64,000 nt of DNA, taken from contig NZ_CP040818.1 in NCBI RefSeq assembly GCF_005887635.2, positions 1,580,501 through 1,644,500 of the forward strand, read 5' to 3'. Positions 36,805 to 45,819 of the stretch are shown piece after piece. Made by a program: the position numbers and the translations under genes. The notes beneath the pieces were generated by a model. The model was not told where the DNA came from, did not search any database, and saw only the letters and a list, made by a program, of their open reading frames with translations. Origin of the DNA: Paroceanicella profunda. Its GTDB lineage: Bacteria > Pseudomonadota > Alphaproteobacteria > Rhodobacterales > Rhodobacteraceae. Within the stretch, counting starts at the first letter, position 1. Every line of letters begins with the position of its first letter.

Positions 36805-37326
36805 TCAGGCCGGGCTTTCCTCACCATCCTTGAACAGACCGACACGCATGTCGGTCGTGGTGTAGATGGTCTGGCCGTCCGCTTCCATCAACCCGTCGGC
36901 GATGCCGAGCTTGAGTTTACGGTCGATGACGCGCTTCATGTTGACGGTATAGCGGATGAGCCTCACGTCCGGCGTGACCATGCCGGAAAACTTCACCTCG
37001 CCCACGCCCAGGGCGCGGCCGCGGCCCGGCATGCCCAGCCAGCCGAGGAAGAAGCCGGTGATCTGCCACAATGCGTCGAGCCCGAGGCACCCGGGCATCA
37101 CCGGGTCGCCGATGAAGTGGCACTTGAAGAACCACAGGTCGGAATTCACGTCGAATTCCGCCACGACCTGGCCCTTGTCATAGGCGCCGCCCGTTTCGGT
37201 TATGCTGGTCACGCGGTCCATCATGAGCATGGGGGGCGCGGGGAGCTGCGCATTCCCCGGGCCGAAGAGATCTCCGCGCGCACAGCGCATCAACTCTTCA
37301 TAGTCATAGCTGCTCGGCCGTGACAT
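36805..37326 (-). CDS. fabA: 3-hydroxydecanoyl-[ACP] dehydratase/isomerase
   Basis: Dehydrates 3-hydroxydecanoyl-ACP and isomerises it to cis-3, the branch point to unsaturated fatty acids; 173 residues. Catalytic His70 ([14 protein letters not shown]) and Asp84 ([10 protein letters not shown]) coincide in number with E. coli. GGAGAAGG precedes the start, giving a strong ribosome site. It heads the fabA-fabB-fabI-BKACE-site-2-protease run, divergently paired with irr, the arrangement seen in many alphaproteobacteria. Confidence 0.96.
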   Translation of the reverse strand: MSRPSSYDYEELMRCARGDLFGPGNAQLPAPPMLMMDRVTSITETGGAYDKGQVVAEFDVNSDLWFFKCHFIGDPVMPGCLGLDALWQITGFFLGWLGMPGRGRALGVGEVKFSGMVTPDVRLIRYTVNMKRVIDRKLKLGIADGLMEADGQTIYTTTDMRVGLFKDGEESPA

Positions 37327-37462
37327 ACCTTCTCCTTCGTCGCAGGGCGGCATTTGTTGCTCTCGTTTCCCTATCACCGTGCCCGCAACAGGTGCAAGCG
37401 CGATGGGTGCGCCCAAAAGGGACTCGATTTTCCTGCCATGAACGGGTTAGTGTGCGTAGCTG

Positions 37463-37933
37463 ATGACTAGCAAGGGACAAAACCAAGCCGTGAAATCCAG
37501 GGGCAGCGCAGCAGGGCGTGAGGCGAAGTCGCGCGTGGACGCATGGCTGTCGCGGGGCGGGCTGCGCCCGACACGTCAGCGCAAGATGCTGGCCAGCCTG
37601 CTGGTGGGAGACGGGAATCATCGTCATGTCACGGCCGAAAGCCTGCACGAGGCCGCCCAGTGCAGCCCCGAGCCGGTGTCGCTTGCCACGGTTTACAACA
37701 CGCTGAAGGCCTTCACGGACGCGGGCCTGCTCACCGAGGTGATGGTGCACGGCGCCCGGTCCTACTTCGACACCCGCATCGATGACCATCCGCACTATTT
37801 CTGGGAAGACCAGGACAGCCTGACCGATGCGCCCGCCGACGCGGTGCGCTTCGCCTCGCTGCCCGACGCGCCCCCGGGCACCGAGATCGCCAAGGTCGAC
37901 GTGGTGATCCGCCTGCGCCGCACCGGGGGCTGA
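37463..37933 (+). CDS. irr: Iron response regulator Irr, Fur family
   Basis: Fur-superfamily repressor of 156 residues that controls iron and haem genes in alphaproteobacteria. The winged-helix domain (RPTRQRKMLASLLVG, VSLATVYNTLKAFTDAGL) fills residues 35-95. The C-terminal sensor has the Irr-type DTRIDDHPHYFWEDQDSLTDAP instead of the Cys-rich Fur zinc site, consistent with haem sensing. Start ATG has only a weak ribosome site. It faces fabA across 136 bases, where both promoters should lie. No Irr-type ICE box was confirmed. Confidence 0.88.
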   Translation: MTSKGQNQAVKSRGSAAGREAKSRVDAWLSRGGLRPTRQRKMLASLLVGDGNHRHVTAESLHEAAQCSPEPVSLATVYNTLKAFTDAGLLTEVMVHGARSYFDTRIDDHPHYFWEDQDSLTDAPADAVRFASLPDAPPGTEIAKVDVVIRLRRTGG

Positions 37934-38234
37934 CAGGGGCCGCGCGCCCGGGGGGACCCGGCCGCCGCATGTCCTTCCCTGTCCGGGCGACCCGCGGTGA
38001 TGATGCGTCTCCGCCCCCCCCCCTTTCGGACATGCCGGACGCGCGGAACTGCCGCAGGCCGCGTGCGCTCTGCCGGTCCGAGGCAGGCATGCGCCCCGAA
38101 GGCGCAGCCAGAACCGGAGCCCGGAGCTGCGGCAAGGGGGCTGTTTCCGGCAGACATCCCGAACACGCCCAGCGAAAGCGCAGCCCGGGCCCGCCGCGCG
38201 ACGCCGGACATCCGGCCCGGAGCGGGCTGCGTCC
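37934..38234. other. Gene-free GC-rich spacer after irr
   Basis: About 300 bases between the irr stop and the 45-bp repeats, mostly G/C. No supportable gene, terminator or RNA was found; the open frames are by-products of the composition. A further 200 bases after the repeats (38421-38623) are equally featureless. Confidence 0.5.
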
Positions 38235-38420
38235 GCGTGGCGCGGGGCGAAACCGGCATGCGATGCGGGGCCGGGCAGGCGTGAGGCCGGAAGGCGCGGG
38301 ACGGGGCCAAGCCTGCGGCCGGGCAGGCGCAGGGCCGGAAGGCGGGGCGGGACAAGCCTGGGGCCAGGCAGGCGTGGGGCCGGGATGCGCGGGACAGGGA
38401 CAAGCCTGGGGCCGGGACAG
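38235..38420. repeat. Degenerate tandem repeat, unit 44-49 bp, about 4 copies
   Basis: Four consecutive units start GCGTGG, GCGTGAGG, GCGCAGGG and GCGTGGGG at 38235, 38279, 38327 and 38372, and each ends in GGGCAG or GGACAG. Units of 44, 48, 45 and 49 bases carry an internal AAGCCTG-GGCC block in the last three. Drift in length and sequence marks an old or fast-evolving minisatellite. No coding function. Confidence 0.65.
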
Positions 38421-38623
38421 GCGCGGGGCGGGCTGCGATCCCCGGCCGGGAGGGCGCAAACCGGGCGCGGATCGATGCCGGCCGGAGGCCCGTCGCCTGC
38501 GCGCCATGCGCCCGCCGCCCTGCTGTCGCCTGCGGTGCGCGTGGCCTCCGCCGCGGTGTCGGCGAGCAGGGTGTGCGCGCAGGGCCGGGGGGTGATCACC
38601 GCCCGCGGCGGCCGGGGAACCGC

Positions 38624-39133
38624 TCAGTCCAGGTCGATCTCGGTGTCGTCCACGCCCCAGATGTCATCCTTGCGCACCCAGCCCTCATAGCCGTTGGCGT
38701 CGATCTGGCACCAGAGCGCCTTGCAGGATTCCAGGTCGCCGATCACACCCTGCTTGGCCACCGCCACCGGCAGGCTGTTGTCGGAGGCAAGTTCGTGCAG
38801 CATGGTCTCCGGCGCGCGGACGACGACGGTGCGCGCGCCGCGCAGCAGGGTGTAGTGCACCCAGCCGCCGGTGCCGTCGGCGTCCACCACCTTGCGCCAG
38901 TTGTCGAACTCCGCCACCACCTTCAGCGGCATGTGGCGGCGCTTGAAGATCCAGTCCACCCGGTGGTCCAGCCCGGGGCCACGGCGCGCGTTGGCCTCGG
39001 TCTTCAGGCTCACGAACCGCGGCAGGGGCATGTGGGTGACGGGGCCGATGGTGGTGGGCACGGTCTCGGCCAGCGTGGCGCCCGCCACGCCGATCAGAAG
39101 CACCGCTGCAAGGATGCGCATGCTGGAGATCAT
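38624..39133 (-). CDS. Exported SH3-like domain protein
   Basis: Protein of 169 residues. Signal peptide MRILAAVLLIGVAGATLAE near the start, mature part with a bacterial SH3 (SH3_4) fold: VSLKTEANARRGPGLDHRV, VVAEFDNWRKVVDADGTGGWVH, then a second half with ESCKALWCQIDANGYEGWVRKDDIWGV. Start placed at MISSMRIL, with AGG upstream; MRILAAVL four codons later is an alternative. Likely periplasmic, possibly peptidoglycan-binding; exact role unknown. Divergent from the dehydrogenase. Confidence 0.82.
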   Translation of the reverse strand: MISSMRILAAVLLIGVAGATLAETVPTTIGPVTHMPLPRFVSLKTEANARRGPGLDHRVDWIFKRRHMPLKVVAEFDNWRKVVDADGTGGWVHYTLLRGARTVVVRAPETMLHELASDNSLPVAVAKQGVIGDLESCKALWCQIDANGYEGWVRKDDIWGVDDTEIDLD

Positions 39134-39275
39134 CAGAGCCTGCCCGTTCCGTTGCGGCATTTTTCGGGTTTATCTGCCGCTGCGGGCAGACTAGCACTAT
39201 TGGAGGCGGGGTGCATCCCCGTTTTGAACCAGAGACATGTCCGGCCCACGGACCAGATTGCCCGAGGAAACCCCT

Positions 39276-40262
39276 ATGCCCGCGCACAGCCCGAAGGTCA
39301 TCGTCACCCGCCGCCTGCCGGAGCCGGTCGAGGCGCGCATGCGCGAACTCTTCGACGTGGAGATCAACGAGACGGACGAGCCCTTCACCCGCGAACGCAT
39401 GGCCGATGCGCTGGGGAGGGCCGACATCCTGGTGCCCACAGTGACCGACCGGATCGACAAGGGCCTGCTGGCCCAGGCCGGGCCGGACCTGCGGCTGATC
39501 GCCTCCTACGGCTCTGGCTTCGACCACGTGGACGTGGCCACCGCGCTGGCGCGCAACATCCTCGTCACCAACACCCCCGGTGTGCTGACCGAGGACACCG
39601 CCGACATGACCATGGCGCTCATCCTCGCCGTGCCGCGGCGGGTGAAGGAGGGCATGGCCCAGATGCAGGAGGGGGACTGGCCGGGCTGGTCGCCCATGGC
39701 GCTGATGGGCAACCGGGTGGGGGGCAAGAAGCTCGGCATCCTCGGCATGGGGCGGATCGGCACCGCGGTGGCGCGCCGGGCGAAGGGCTTCGGCCTCGAG
39801 GTCCACTACCACAACCGCCGCCGGGTGCGCCCGGAGGTGGAGGAGGCCGTGGGCGCCACCTGGTGGGAGAGCCTCGACCAGATGCTGGCGCGCATCGACA
39901 TCCTGTCGGTGAACTGCCCGCACACGCCGGGCACCTTCCACCTGCTCAACGCCCGGCGGCTGAAGCTGATGAAGCCCACGGCGGTGGTGGTGAACACCTC
40001 GCGCGGCGAGGTTATCGACGAGAATGCCCTCACCCGCATGCTGCGCGCCGGAGAGCTGGCCGGCGCCGGGCTCGACGTGTTCGAGCGCGAACCGGCGGTG
40101 AACCCGCGCCTGCTCGGCCTGCCCAACGTGATGCTGCTGCCGCACATGGGCTCGGCCACCATCGAGGGCCGGGTGGAGATGGGCGAGAAGGTGATCATCA
40201 ACATCAAGACCTTCGTGGACGGCCACCGCCCGCCCGACCAGGTCCTCCCCTCCATGCTCTGA
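39276..40262 (+). CDS. D-2-hydroxyacid dehydrogenase (glyoxylate/hydroxypyruvate reductase type)
   Basis: NAD(P)-dependent dehydrogenase of 328 residues. Catalytic domain first, then the nucleotide-binding domain with LGILGMGRIGTAVARRAKG, catalytic Arg in NTSRGEVIDE, Glu in DVFEREPAVN and His in LLPHMGSAT: the full Arg-Glu-His triad. NRRRVRPE after the Rossmann beta-2 strand (Asn-Arg-Arg) suggests NADPH preference. GAGG lies eight bases before the ATG. Reduces glyoxylate or hydroxypyruvate; the real substrate is uncertain. Stands alone, with a long spacer behind. Confidence 0.92.
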   Translation: MPAHSPKVIVTRRLPEPVEARMRELFDVEINETDEPFTRERMADALGRADILVPTVTDRIDKGLLAQAGPDLRLIASYGSGFDHVDVATALARNILVTNTPGVLTEDTADMTMALILAVPRRVKEGMAQMQEGDWPGWSPMALMGNRVGGKKLGILGMGRIGTAVARRAKGFGLEVHYHNRRRVRPEVEEAVGATWWESLDQMLARIDILSVNCPHTPGTFHLLNARRLKLMKPTAVVVNTSRGEVIDENALTRMLRAGELAGAGLDVFEREPAVNPRLLGLPNVMLLPHMGSATIEGRVEMGEKVIINIKTFVDGHRPPDQVLPSML

Positions 40263-40679
40263 GCCCGCCGCCGGGGCCCGGCCGGGGAACGCCCGCCTCG
40301 CCGAGGGGGCTTTCGCCCCCGCAGCTCCGCAGGCGTGGCGAAGGCCTCTCCGGGCCTCCGCCGGCCAGCGTCCCGTCCGGGCCTCTTCTCCATCGGCCGC
40401 CGTACCGGCCAGACGCAGTCCGGCGCTTCGCCGAAGGGGGCTCGATGCCCCCGAGGTGAAGGGCTCCGCCGGTCAGGGGGCGGCGGGCAGCAGGCGCCGC
40501 CTCCGGTCCGTGGGTGATCCGCGTGTCCCGCGCGCGCGGGGGCCCGCTGCCCGTTGGGCCCGGGTTCCGCAGTGCCCGCCTCGCGATCTACCGTGAGCGC
40601 CCGTCGGACGCCTCCTAAGCGGACACTGTCGTCCCGCGCGAGGTCACCTCCCCCATGGCGCGTCCTCGGCCGGCTTCCT
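40263..40679. other. Gene-free spacer before the 44-bp repeat array
   Basis: About 415 GC-rich bases following the dehydrogenase stop. No gene, terminator with a T run or RNA was recognised. The spacer continues into the repeat array and then another 140 bases to the moeB stop. Confidence 0.5.
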
Positions 40680-40942
40680 GTCCGGAGCCGGGCGGGGGGG
40701 TCGGCTGAGGGCGGCTGGTTCCCGTCCGGAGGCGGATGGGAGTTGTGGCTGAGGACGGCCGGTGCCCTTCGGGAGACAGGTGAGAGTTGTGGCTGGGGAC
40801 GACCGGTGCCCGTCCGGAGACAGGCGGGAGTTGTGGCTGAGGGCGGCTGATGCCCGTCCGGAGCAGGGTGAGAGTTTCGGCTGAAGGCGACCGGTGTCCG
40901 TCCGGAGACGGACGGGAGTTGCGGCTGAGGGCCACAATGCTT
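40680..40942. repeat. 44-bp tandem repeat, six copies
   Basis: Units begin at 40680, 40724, 40768, 40812, 40856 and 40900, exactly 44 bases apart; the last is truncated. Each begins GTCCGGAG or TTCGGGAG, has a conserved core GGGAGTTGTGGCTGAGG (with small changes) and ends TGCCC or TTCCC. Divergence is scattered, with no constant-repeat/variable-spacer pattern, so it is not a CRISPR array. 44 is not a multiple of three, so a protein reading is shifted in each copy. Confidence 0.92.
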
Positions 40943-41081
40943 CCGGGGCGGGGTGCCGGACGCATGTGACCGTTCGGCAGGTGGTGTCGTGGCCGAGGGA
41001 GAGGTTCGGGCGCGTGCCCTGACGCGTGCCTGACGTGCGGACGGAGTGCCTGCCGCCGGGCAGGGTCTGTGCCGCGGCGCC

Positions 41082-41849
41082 TCAGCCCGCCGCGCCGCGG
41101 CCCTGGCAGTCCGGGCAGTCCGGGGTGGCATGGAGGGTGAGGACGCGGGTGTCGGCGAAGAGCGAGTCCCACAGCAGCAGCCGGCCGCGCAGGGTTTCGC
41201 CCGCCCCGGTGAGGTGCTTGATCGCCTCGCCGGCCATCATCGCGCCCATGGTGCCGGCGAGCGCGCCCATGATGCCGGCCTCGGCGCAGGAGGGGGCCAG
41301 GCCCGGCGCCGGGGCTTCGGGGAAGACGCAGCGGTAGCACGGTCCGCCGAGATGTGGCGCGAAGAGCGAGATCTGCCCCTCCCACTGGGTCATCGCCGCC
41401 GCCACCAGCGCGACTCCCTCGGCCACGCAGGCCGCGTTCACCGCGTAGCGCGTGGCGAAACTGTCGGAGCCGTCAAGCACGAGATCATGGCCGCGGATCA
41501 GCTCACGGGCGTTGTCCGGGGTGAGGCGCAGGGGCAGGCCGGTGACCTCCACGTTCGGGTTCACCGCCGCCAGCCGGGCCGCCGCGCTGTCGATCTTGCG
41601 CGCGCCGACATGGGCGGTGTCGTGCAGCACCTGCCGCTGGAGGTTGGAGAGCGACACCGTGTCGTCATCGATGAGCGTGATCCGCCCCACCCCGGCAGCG
41701 GCGAGATAGAGCAGCGCCGGCGAGCCCAGCCCGCCCGCGCCCAGCACCAGCACCCGCGCCGCCTTCAGCCGGGCCTGGCCCGGGCCGCCCACCTCGCGCA
41801 GCACGATGTGGCGGGCGTAGCGCTCAAGTTCCTCGGGTGAAAAGCTCAT
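41082..41849 (-). CDS. MoeB/ThiF/HesA family adenylyltransferase
   Basis: E1-like enzyme of 255 residues that adenylates the C-terminal Gly-Gly of a MoaD/ThiS-like sulfur carrier. ATP site GAGGLGSPALLYLAAAGVG, then LIDDDTVSLSNLQRQ (adenylate-binding Asp and Arg). Zinc Cys pairs CYRC and CPDC are present at 170 and near the C-terminus. No rhodanese domain. MoeB (molybdopterin) or ThiF cannot be told apart. NYN gene stop overlaps its start (ATGA). moaD/thiS were not found nearby. Confidence 0.88.
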   Translation of the reverse strand: MSFSPEELERYARHIVLREVGGPGQARLKAARVLVLGAGGLGSPALLYLAAAGVGRITLIDDDTVSLSNLQRQVLHDTAHVGARKIDSAAARLAAVNPNVEVTGLPLRLTPDNARELIRGHDLVLDGSDSFATRYAVNAACVAEGVALVAAAMTQWEGQISLFAPHLGGPCYRCVFPEAPAPGLAPSCAEAGIMGALAGTMGAMMAGEAIKHLTGAGETLRGRLLLWDSLFADTRVLTLHATPDCPDCQGRGAAG

Positions 41850-42469
41850 TGAAAGTCCAGAATTGCGTCCGTATGGGCCTTGAGATCCGGCTTCACCCCG
41901 TGCCCCATATGGCAAAGTATAAGCCTGACGCCCTCTCTTCTGGCGAACTTAAATGCAGGAATGAAGTCGCTATCTCCTGTCACAACGACAATTGTTTGAA
42001 CAAGGCCCCGGAGGGAGAGTCGTGCGATGTCCAGGCCGATGCGAAGGTCAACACCCTTTTGTTCTATGTTCGGTTGGAAATCTTCTGAGGTCAATTGGCG
42101 ATCAGAGAGATTTTTTTCGTTCATTACTTTTCGGGTTAGTCTCCAGCCATTCGAGCTTGTTTCTCCGAGTCTCAAGGATATGTCGTCCTTAAGTTCCAGA
42201 GATTGCAGGAATGCCATGTTCCGTCGATGAACTTCTGTCTCGCCTAGATTGAGGACTGCGCCTGATACGGGATTCTTTAATTTACCTGTCGCAGGGTGAG
42301 CGTCGTAGTAGTAAATTCTAAGAAGCTCATAGTCCTTAAGAATTTCTTTATATCTTATTTTATTGCAAGCTTCAACGACATCATCCGCGTTTGGGTTTCT
42401 ATTTATGATTCCGTGAAGCTTACGGCTAAAGAAAGCACCATCTATGAGGATCGAATACCTGTGAGACAT
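41846..42469 (-). CDS. NYN-domain protein (PIN-like nuclease), AT-rich gene
   Basis: Predicted metal-dependent RNase-like protein of 207 residues. Acid residues of the NYN/PIN site are visible: Asp in SILIDGAFFS near residue 10, GVDLRIGLDIARLSL (Asp) and TGDSDFIPAFK near 165-175, followed by the RREGVRLIL strand. GC content is far lower than all neighbours, in places below 35 per cent, and codons use AT-ending positions, so the gene is probably a recent transfer. It starts MSHRYSILIDG. The stop overlaps moeB. NYN proteins process RNA or act in defence and toxin systems; the role here is unknown. Confidence 0.82.
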   Translation of the reverse strand: MSHRYSILIDGAFFSRKLHGIINRNPNADDVVEACNKIRYKEILKDYELLRIYYYDAHPATGKLKNPVSGAVLNLGETEVHRRNMAFLQSLELKDDISLRLGETSSNGWRLTRKVMNEKNLSDRQLTSEDFQPNIEQKGVDLRIGLDIARLSLRGLVQTIVVVTGDSDFIPAFKFARREGVRLILCHMGHGVKPDLKAHTDAILDFQ

Positions 42470-42542
42470 TCTGTTCGACTCCGCCCCGTCGCGACCCGAG
42501 GGCACTTTGATAAAAGCGAGGGAGCGGAGTCTGAACTTAAGT

Positions 42543-42564
42543 GCCCCGCGCGATTTCGCGGGGC
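42543..42564 (-). terminator. Hairpin upstream of the NYN gene
   Basis: A GCCCCGCG / CGCGGGGC stem of 8 bp with a six-base loop lies between the cysK stop and the NYN start. Read on the minus strand it is followed by ACTTAAGTT, a weak U stretch. It may end cysK transcription, thereby insulating the NYN gene. Confidence 0.4.
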
Positions 42565-42668
42565 GACGGCGACCCGTTCCGGATCGCCTAAGCTATTATA
42601 TGGGAAAGCATGAAGGAAGTGTAAGAGTCAACTTTGCCACACCTGCCGGCAACAGTGAGTCGGTTGAG

Positions 42669-43616
42669 TCACAGCCCGTCGAACAGCGCGGTGGAGAGGT
42701 AGCGCTCGGCGAAGCTGGGCAGGATGACCACGATGCGCTTGCCCTTCATGTCCGGGCGCGAGGCGACCTCGAGCGCCGCGGCCACCGCGGCGCCGGAGGA
42801 GATGCCCACCGGGATGCCCTCCTGCGAAGCGAGCTTGCGGGCGGTCTCGAAGGCGGTTTCGTTGCCGATGGTGAGCACCTCGTCGATCAGCGCGCGGTCC
42901 AGGATGCCGGGCACGAAGCCCGCGCCGATGCCCTGGATCTTGTGCGGCCCGGGCTGGCCGCCGGAGAGGACCGGGCTGTCCTCCGGCTCCACCGCGATCA
43001 CCTTCACGTCCGGGTTGCGCGCCTTCAGCACCCGCCCCACGCCGGTGATGGTGCCGCCGGTGCCCACGCCGGAGATGAAGGCATCGACCCGGCCCTCGGT
43101 GTCGGCCCAGATCTCCTCGGCCGTCGTCGCCTCGTGGATGGCGGGGTTCGCGGGGTTCTCGAACTGCTGGGGGATGATCGCGCCGGGGATCCCGGCGGCC
43201 AGTTCCTCGGCCCGGGCGATGGCGCCCTTCATGCCCTTCGCCGCCTCGGTAAGCTCCAGCTCGGCTCCCAGAAGCGCGAGCATCTTGCGCCGCTCCACCG
43301 ACATGCTCTCGGGCATGCACAGTATCAGCCGGTAGCCGCGCGCCGCGGCCACGAAGGCCAGCGCGATCCCGGTGTTGCCCGAGGTGGGCTCGATGATGGT
43401 GCCGCCCGGCTTCAGGTGGCCGTCGCGCTCCAGCGCCGCGATCATCGAGACGCCGATACGGTCCTTCACGGAGCTGATCGGGTTGAAGAATTCCAGCTTC
43501 ACCAGGATCTCGGCGCCGGTCTCGGCCCCGATGCGCTTCAGGCGCACCAGCGGCGTGCCGCCGATGGTTTCGGTGATGCTGTCGTAGATCCGGCCGCGCG
43601 GCTGCGAGGTGATCAT
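42669..43616 (-). CDS. cysK: Cysteine synthase (O-acetylserine sulfhydrylase)
   Basis: PLP enzyme of 315 residues making cysteine from O-acetylserine and sulfide. PLP lysine in [11 protein letters not shown] near residue 46, [16 protein letters not shown] binding loop, and [10 protein letters not shown] phosphate loop. AGGAGG precedes the ATG by six bases. The Rrf2 regulator gene lies just upstream and presumably controls it, as CymR does in other bacteria. A and B isoforms cannot be separated by eye. Confidence 0.95.
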   Translation of the reverse strand: MITSQPRGRIYDSITETIGGTPLVRLKRIGAETGAEILVKLEFFNPISSVKDRIGVSMIAALERDGHLKPGGTIIEPTSGNTGIALAFVAAARGYRLILCMPESMSVERRKMLALLGAELELTEAAKGMKGAIARAEELAAGIPGAIIPQQFENPANPAIHEATTAEEIWADTEGRVDAFISGVGTGGTITGVGRVLKARNPDVKVIAVEPEDSPVLSGGQPGPHKIQGIGAGFVPGILDRALIDEVLTIGNETAFETARKLASQEGIPVGISSGAAVAAALEVASRPDMKGKRIVVILPSFAERYLSTALFDGL

Positions 43617-43633
43617 GGTGTCCTCCTGATCGT

Positions 43634-44083
43634 TCAGATCGTGAAATCGGTGGTCGTTTCGCCGGCCCGGCGGATGCCCTGGCGCTGTGCCTCCAGGCAC
43701 AGGTCCTCCATGGTCACGGCGTCGAGCTTCTCCAGCAGGGTCTCCTGCGCCTCGCGCCAGATCGGGCCGATCACCTTCTCGCCCAGCTCGGCGGAAGAGG
43801 CGGTGTCGTCGTCCTCCGCCTCCATCCGGCTGACGACGCGGACGATCTCGCCCAGGCTCACGCGGCGGCGCTCCCGGGCCAGCGTATACCCGCCGCGCGG
43901 CCCGCGCACCCCCTTCAGGATGCCCTCGCGCACGAGCTGCTGGAGCACCTGTTCGAGGTAGCGCGCCGGGATGCCCTGGCGCTCGGTGATGTCGCGCGAC
44001 TGCACCGGGTTCGGGCGCGCGTTGAAGGCCACGTCGAGCACGGCCTCCAGGGCGAGGGCGGTCTTGCGGGAGAGGCGGAGCAT
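43634..44083 (-). CDS. Rrf2 family transcriptional regulator
   Basis: Winged-helix regulator of 149 residues. The HTH region is [30 protein letters not shown], then [12 protein letters not shown] wing. Only one Cys is present (EDLCLEAQ), so it lacks the three Cys of IscR/NsrR-type Fe-S regulators and is more like CymR. It lies next to cysK on the same strand, 17 bases upstream, suggesting control of cysteine synthesis. Start at MLRLSRK; a GTG six codons earlier overlaps the dut stop (GTGA). Confidence 0.88.
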   Translation of the reverse strand: MLRLSRKTALALEAVLDVAFNARPNPVQSRDITERQGIPARYLEQVLQQLVREGILKGVRGPRGGYTLARERRRVSLGEIVRVVSRMEAEDDDTASSAELGEKVIGPIWREAQETLLEKLDAVTMEDLCLEAQRQGIRRAGETTTDFTI

Positions 44084-44097
44084 GGCGGGAGCTGTCC

Positions 44098-44547
44098 TCA
44101 CTGTCCGGTGGAGCCGAAGCCGCCGGCGCCGCGCGCGGTGTCGTCGAGGCTCTCCACCTCGACCCAGGCGCAGCGCGACACGGGCGCCAGCACCGCCTGG
44201 GCGATGCGGTCGCCGTGGGCGACGGGGAAGGGCTCGGTTCCGTGGTTGATCATCAGCACGCCGAGCTCGCCGCGATAGTCGCTGTCGATCGTGCCGGGGG
44301 AATTGGGCATGGAGATGCCGTGCTTGAGCGCGAGGCCGGAGCGCGGCCGTACCTGCAGCTCGTAGCCCGGCGGGATGGCGAGGCGGAAGCCGGTGGGCAC
44401 CACCGCGCGGGCCCCGGGCGCGAGGCTCATCGGCGTGGCGAGGCAGGCGCGCAGGTCCATGCCGGCCGCGCCCGCGGTCTCGTAGGCGGGCAGGGGCAGG
44501 TCATGCTCCCCGATGCGGGTGATCCGGACGGGCACGGGCGAAGTCAT
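44098..44547 (-). CDS. dut: dUTP diphosphatase
   Basis: Trimeric dUTPase of 149 residues. Motifs: [36 protein letters not shown], and the C-terminal GGFGSTG that closes on the active site. Prevents uracil incorporation and supplies dUMP. ATG overlaps the coaBC stop (ATGA), the coaBC-dut pair seen widely in alphaproteobacteria. Confidence 0.96.
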   Translation of the reverse strand: MTSPVPVRITRIGEHDLPLPAYETAGAAGMDLRACLATPMSLAPGARAVVPTGFRLAIPPGYELQVRPRSGLALKHGISMPNSPGTIDSDYRGELGVLMINHGTEPFPVAHGDRIAQAVLAPVSRCAWVEVESLDDTARGAGGFGSTGQ

Positions 44548-45740
44548 GCGAGCTCCTCGGCGATGCGCTGGGCGAGGCGTCGGGCCACCATGTCCTTGGC
44601 CATGCGCGGCCAGGTCTCGGCGCCCTCGGCGGTGATGAGGGTGACGGCGTTCTCGGTGCCGCCCATGATGCCGGTCTCGGGCCGCACGTCATTGGCGAGG
44701 ATCCAGTCGCAGCCCTTGCGGGCGCGCTTGGCGGTGGCATGGGCGGTGACATCGTCGGTCTCGGCGGCGAAGCCCACCACGAGGCGCGGGCGCCCCTCGG
44801 TGAGCTTGCTCACGGTGGCGAGGATGTCGGGGTTCTCGGCGAATTCGAGCACCGGCAGGGCGCCATCGGCGGTCTTCTTCATCTTGGACGGGCGCTCGGA
44901 GGCCATGCGCCAGTCCGCCACCGCGGCGGCGAAGACGGCCGCATCCGCCGGCAGGGCGGCGGTGACGGCGTCGAGCATCTGGCGCGCGGTCTCCACCTCC
45001 ACCACGCGCACGCCCTCGGGGCGCTTCGCGGCGGCGGGGCCGGTGATGAAGGTGACGGAGGCGCCGAGGGCGGCGAGGGCGCGCGCCAGCGCCGTGCCCT
45101 GCGCCCCGGAGGAGCGGTTGGCGATGTAGCGCACCGGGTCGATCGGCTCATGGGTGGGGCCGGAGGTGACCAGAACGTGCCGGCCGGCCAGCGGCCCGGC
45201 GGTGAGCGCGGCCGTCACCGCGTCGCGGATGGCGGCGGGCTCGGCCATGCGGCCGGGGCCGTATTCGCCGCAGGCCATGTCGCCGTCATCCGGCCCCACG
45301 GTGAGGATGCCGTCGGCCGCGAGGGTGGCGAGGTTGCGCTGCGTGGCGGGGTGGGTCCACATCCGCACGTTCATGGCGGGCGCGATGAGCACGCGCTTGT
45401 CCGTGGCCATCAGCAGGGTGGTGGCGAGGTCATCGGCATGGCCGCCGGCCATCTTGGCCATCAGGTCGGCCGTGGCGGGGGCGACGACCACGAGGTCGGC
45501 GGCGCGGGAGAGCTGGATATGGCCCATCTCCGCCTCGTCCGTGAGGTCGAAGATGTTGCGGTAGACCTTCGTGCCGGCGATGGCCGAGACGGTGAGCGGG
45601 GTGACGAAATGCTCCGCCGCCGCCGTCAGCACGCAGGTCACCGAAGCGCCGGCCTTGTTCAGCAGCCGGATGAGCTCGATCGATTTGTACGCCGCGATGC
45701 CGCCGCCGATGACGAGCAGGACACGTTTGCCGGAAAGCAT
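44544..45740 (-). CDS. coaBC: Bifunctional phosphopantothenoylcysteine decarboxylase/synthase
   Basis: Coenzyme A enzyme of 398 residues. N-terminal flavodoxin-like Coa[17 protein letters not shown] and active-site His/Asn in [17 protein letters not shown]-terminal Coa[26 protein letters not shown] ([13 protein letters not shown]) and cytidylate-binding [12 protein letters not shown], with [20 protein letters not shown] near 300. GGAG lies six bases before the ATG. Coupled with dut. Confidence 0.96.
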   Translation of the reverse strand: MLSGKRVLLVIGGGIAAYKSIELIRLLNKAGASVTCVLTAAAEHFVTPLTVSAIAGTKVYRNIFDLTDEAEMGHIQLSRAADLVVVAPATADLMAKMAGGHADDLATTLLMATDKRVLIAPAMNVRMWTHPATQRNLATLAADGILTVGPDDGDMACGEYGPGRMAEPAAIRDAVTAALTAGPLAGRHVLVTSGPTHEPIDPVRYIANRSSGAQGTALARALAALGASVTFITGPAAAKRPEGVRVVEVETARQMLDAVTAALPADAAVFAAAVADWRMASERPSKMKKTADGALPVLEFAENPDILATVSKLTEGRPRLVVGFAAETDDVTAHATAKRARKGCDWILANDVRPETGIMGGTENAVTLITAEGAETWPRMAKDMVARRLAQRIAEELA

Positions 45741-45819
45741 GGTATTCTCCACCCGGATGCGGGAAAGCAATTTTTTACCGCGGTGAGACTGTAATAACTC
45801 CGCCGGGGGCGTTCAAGGG

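Noticed and set aside
40680..40942. CRISPR array in the 44-bp repeats
   Set aside because: The repeats have no constant-repeat and unique-spacer alternation; differences are scattered along the unit, and no cas gene is present.
41082..42469. NYN plus E1-like protein as a defence pair
   Set aside because: The moeB/ThiF gene has native GC content and typical MoeB motifs, so the pairing is better explained by insertion of the NYN gene before an existing moeB than by a transferred two-gene system.
42601..42668. Small plus-strand ORF upstream of the NYN gene, ATG near 42601
   Set aside because: No ribosome site and it runs on antisense into cysK, so it looks like chance.
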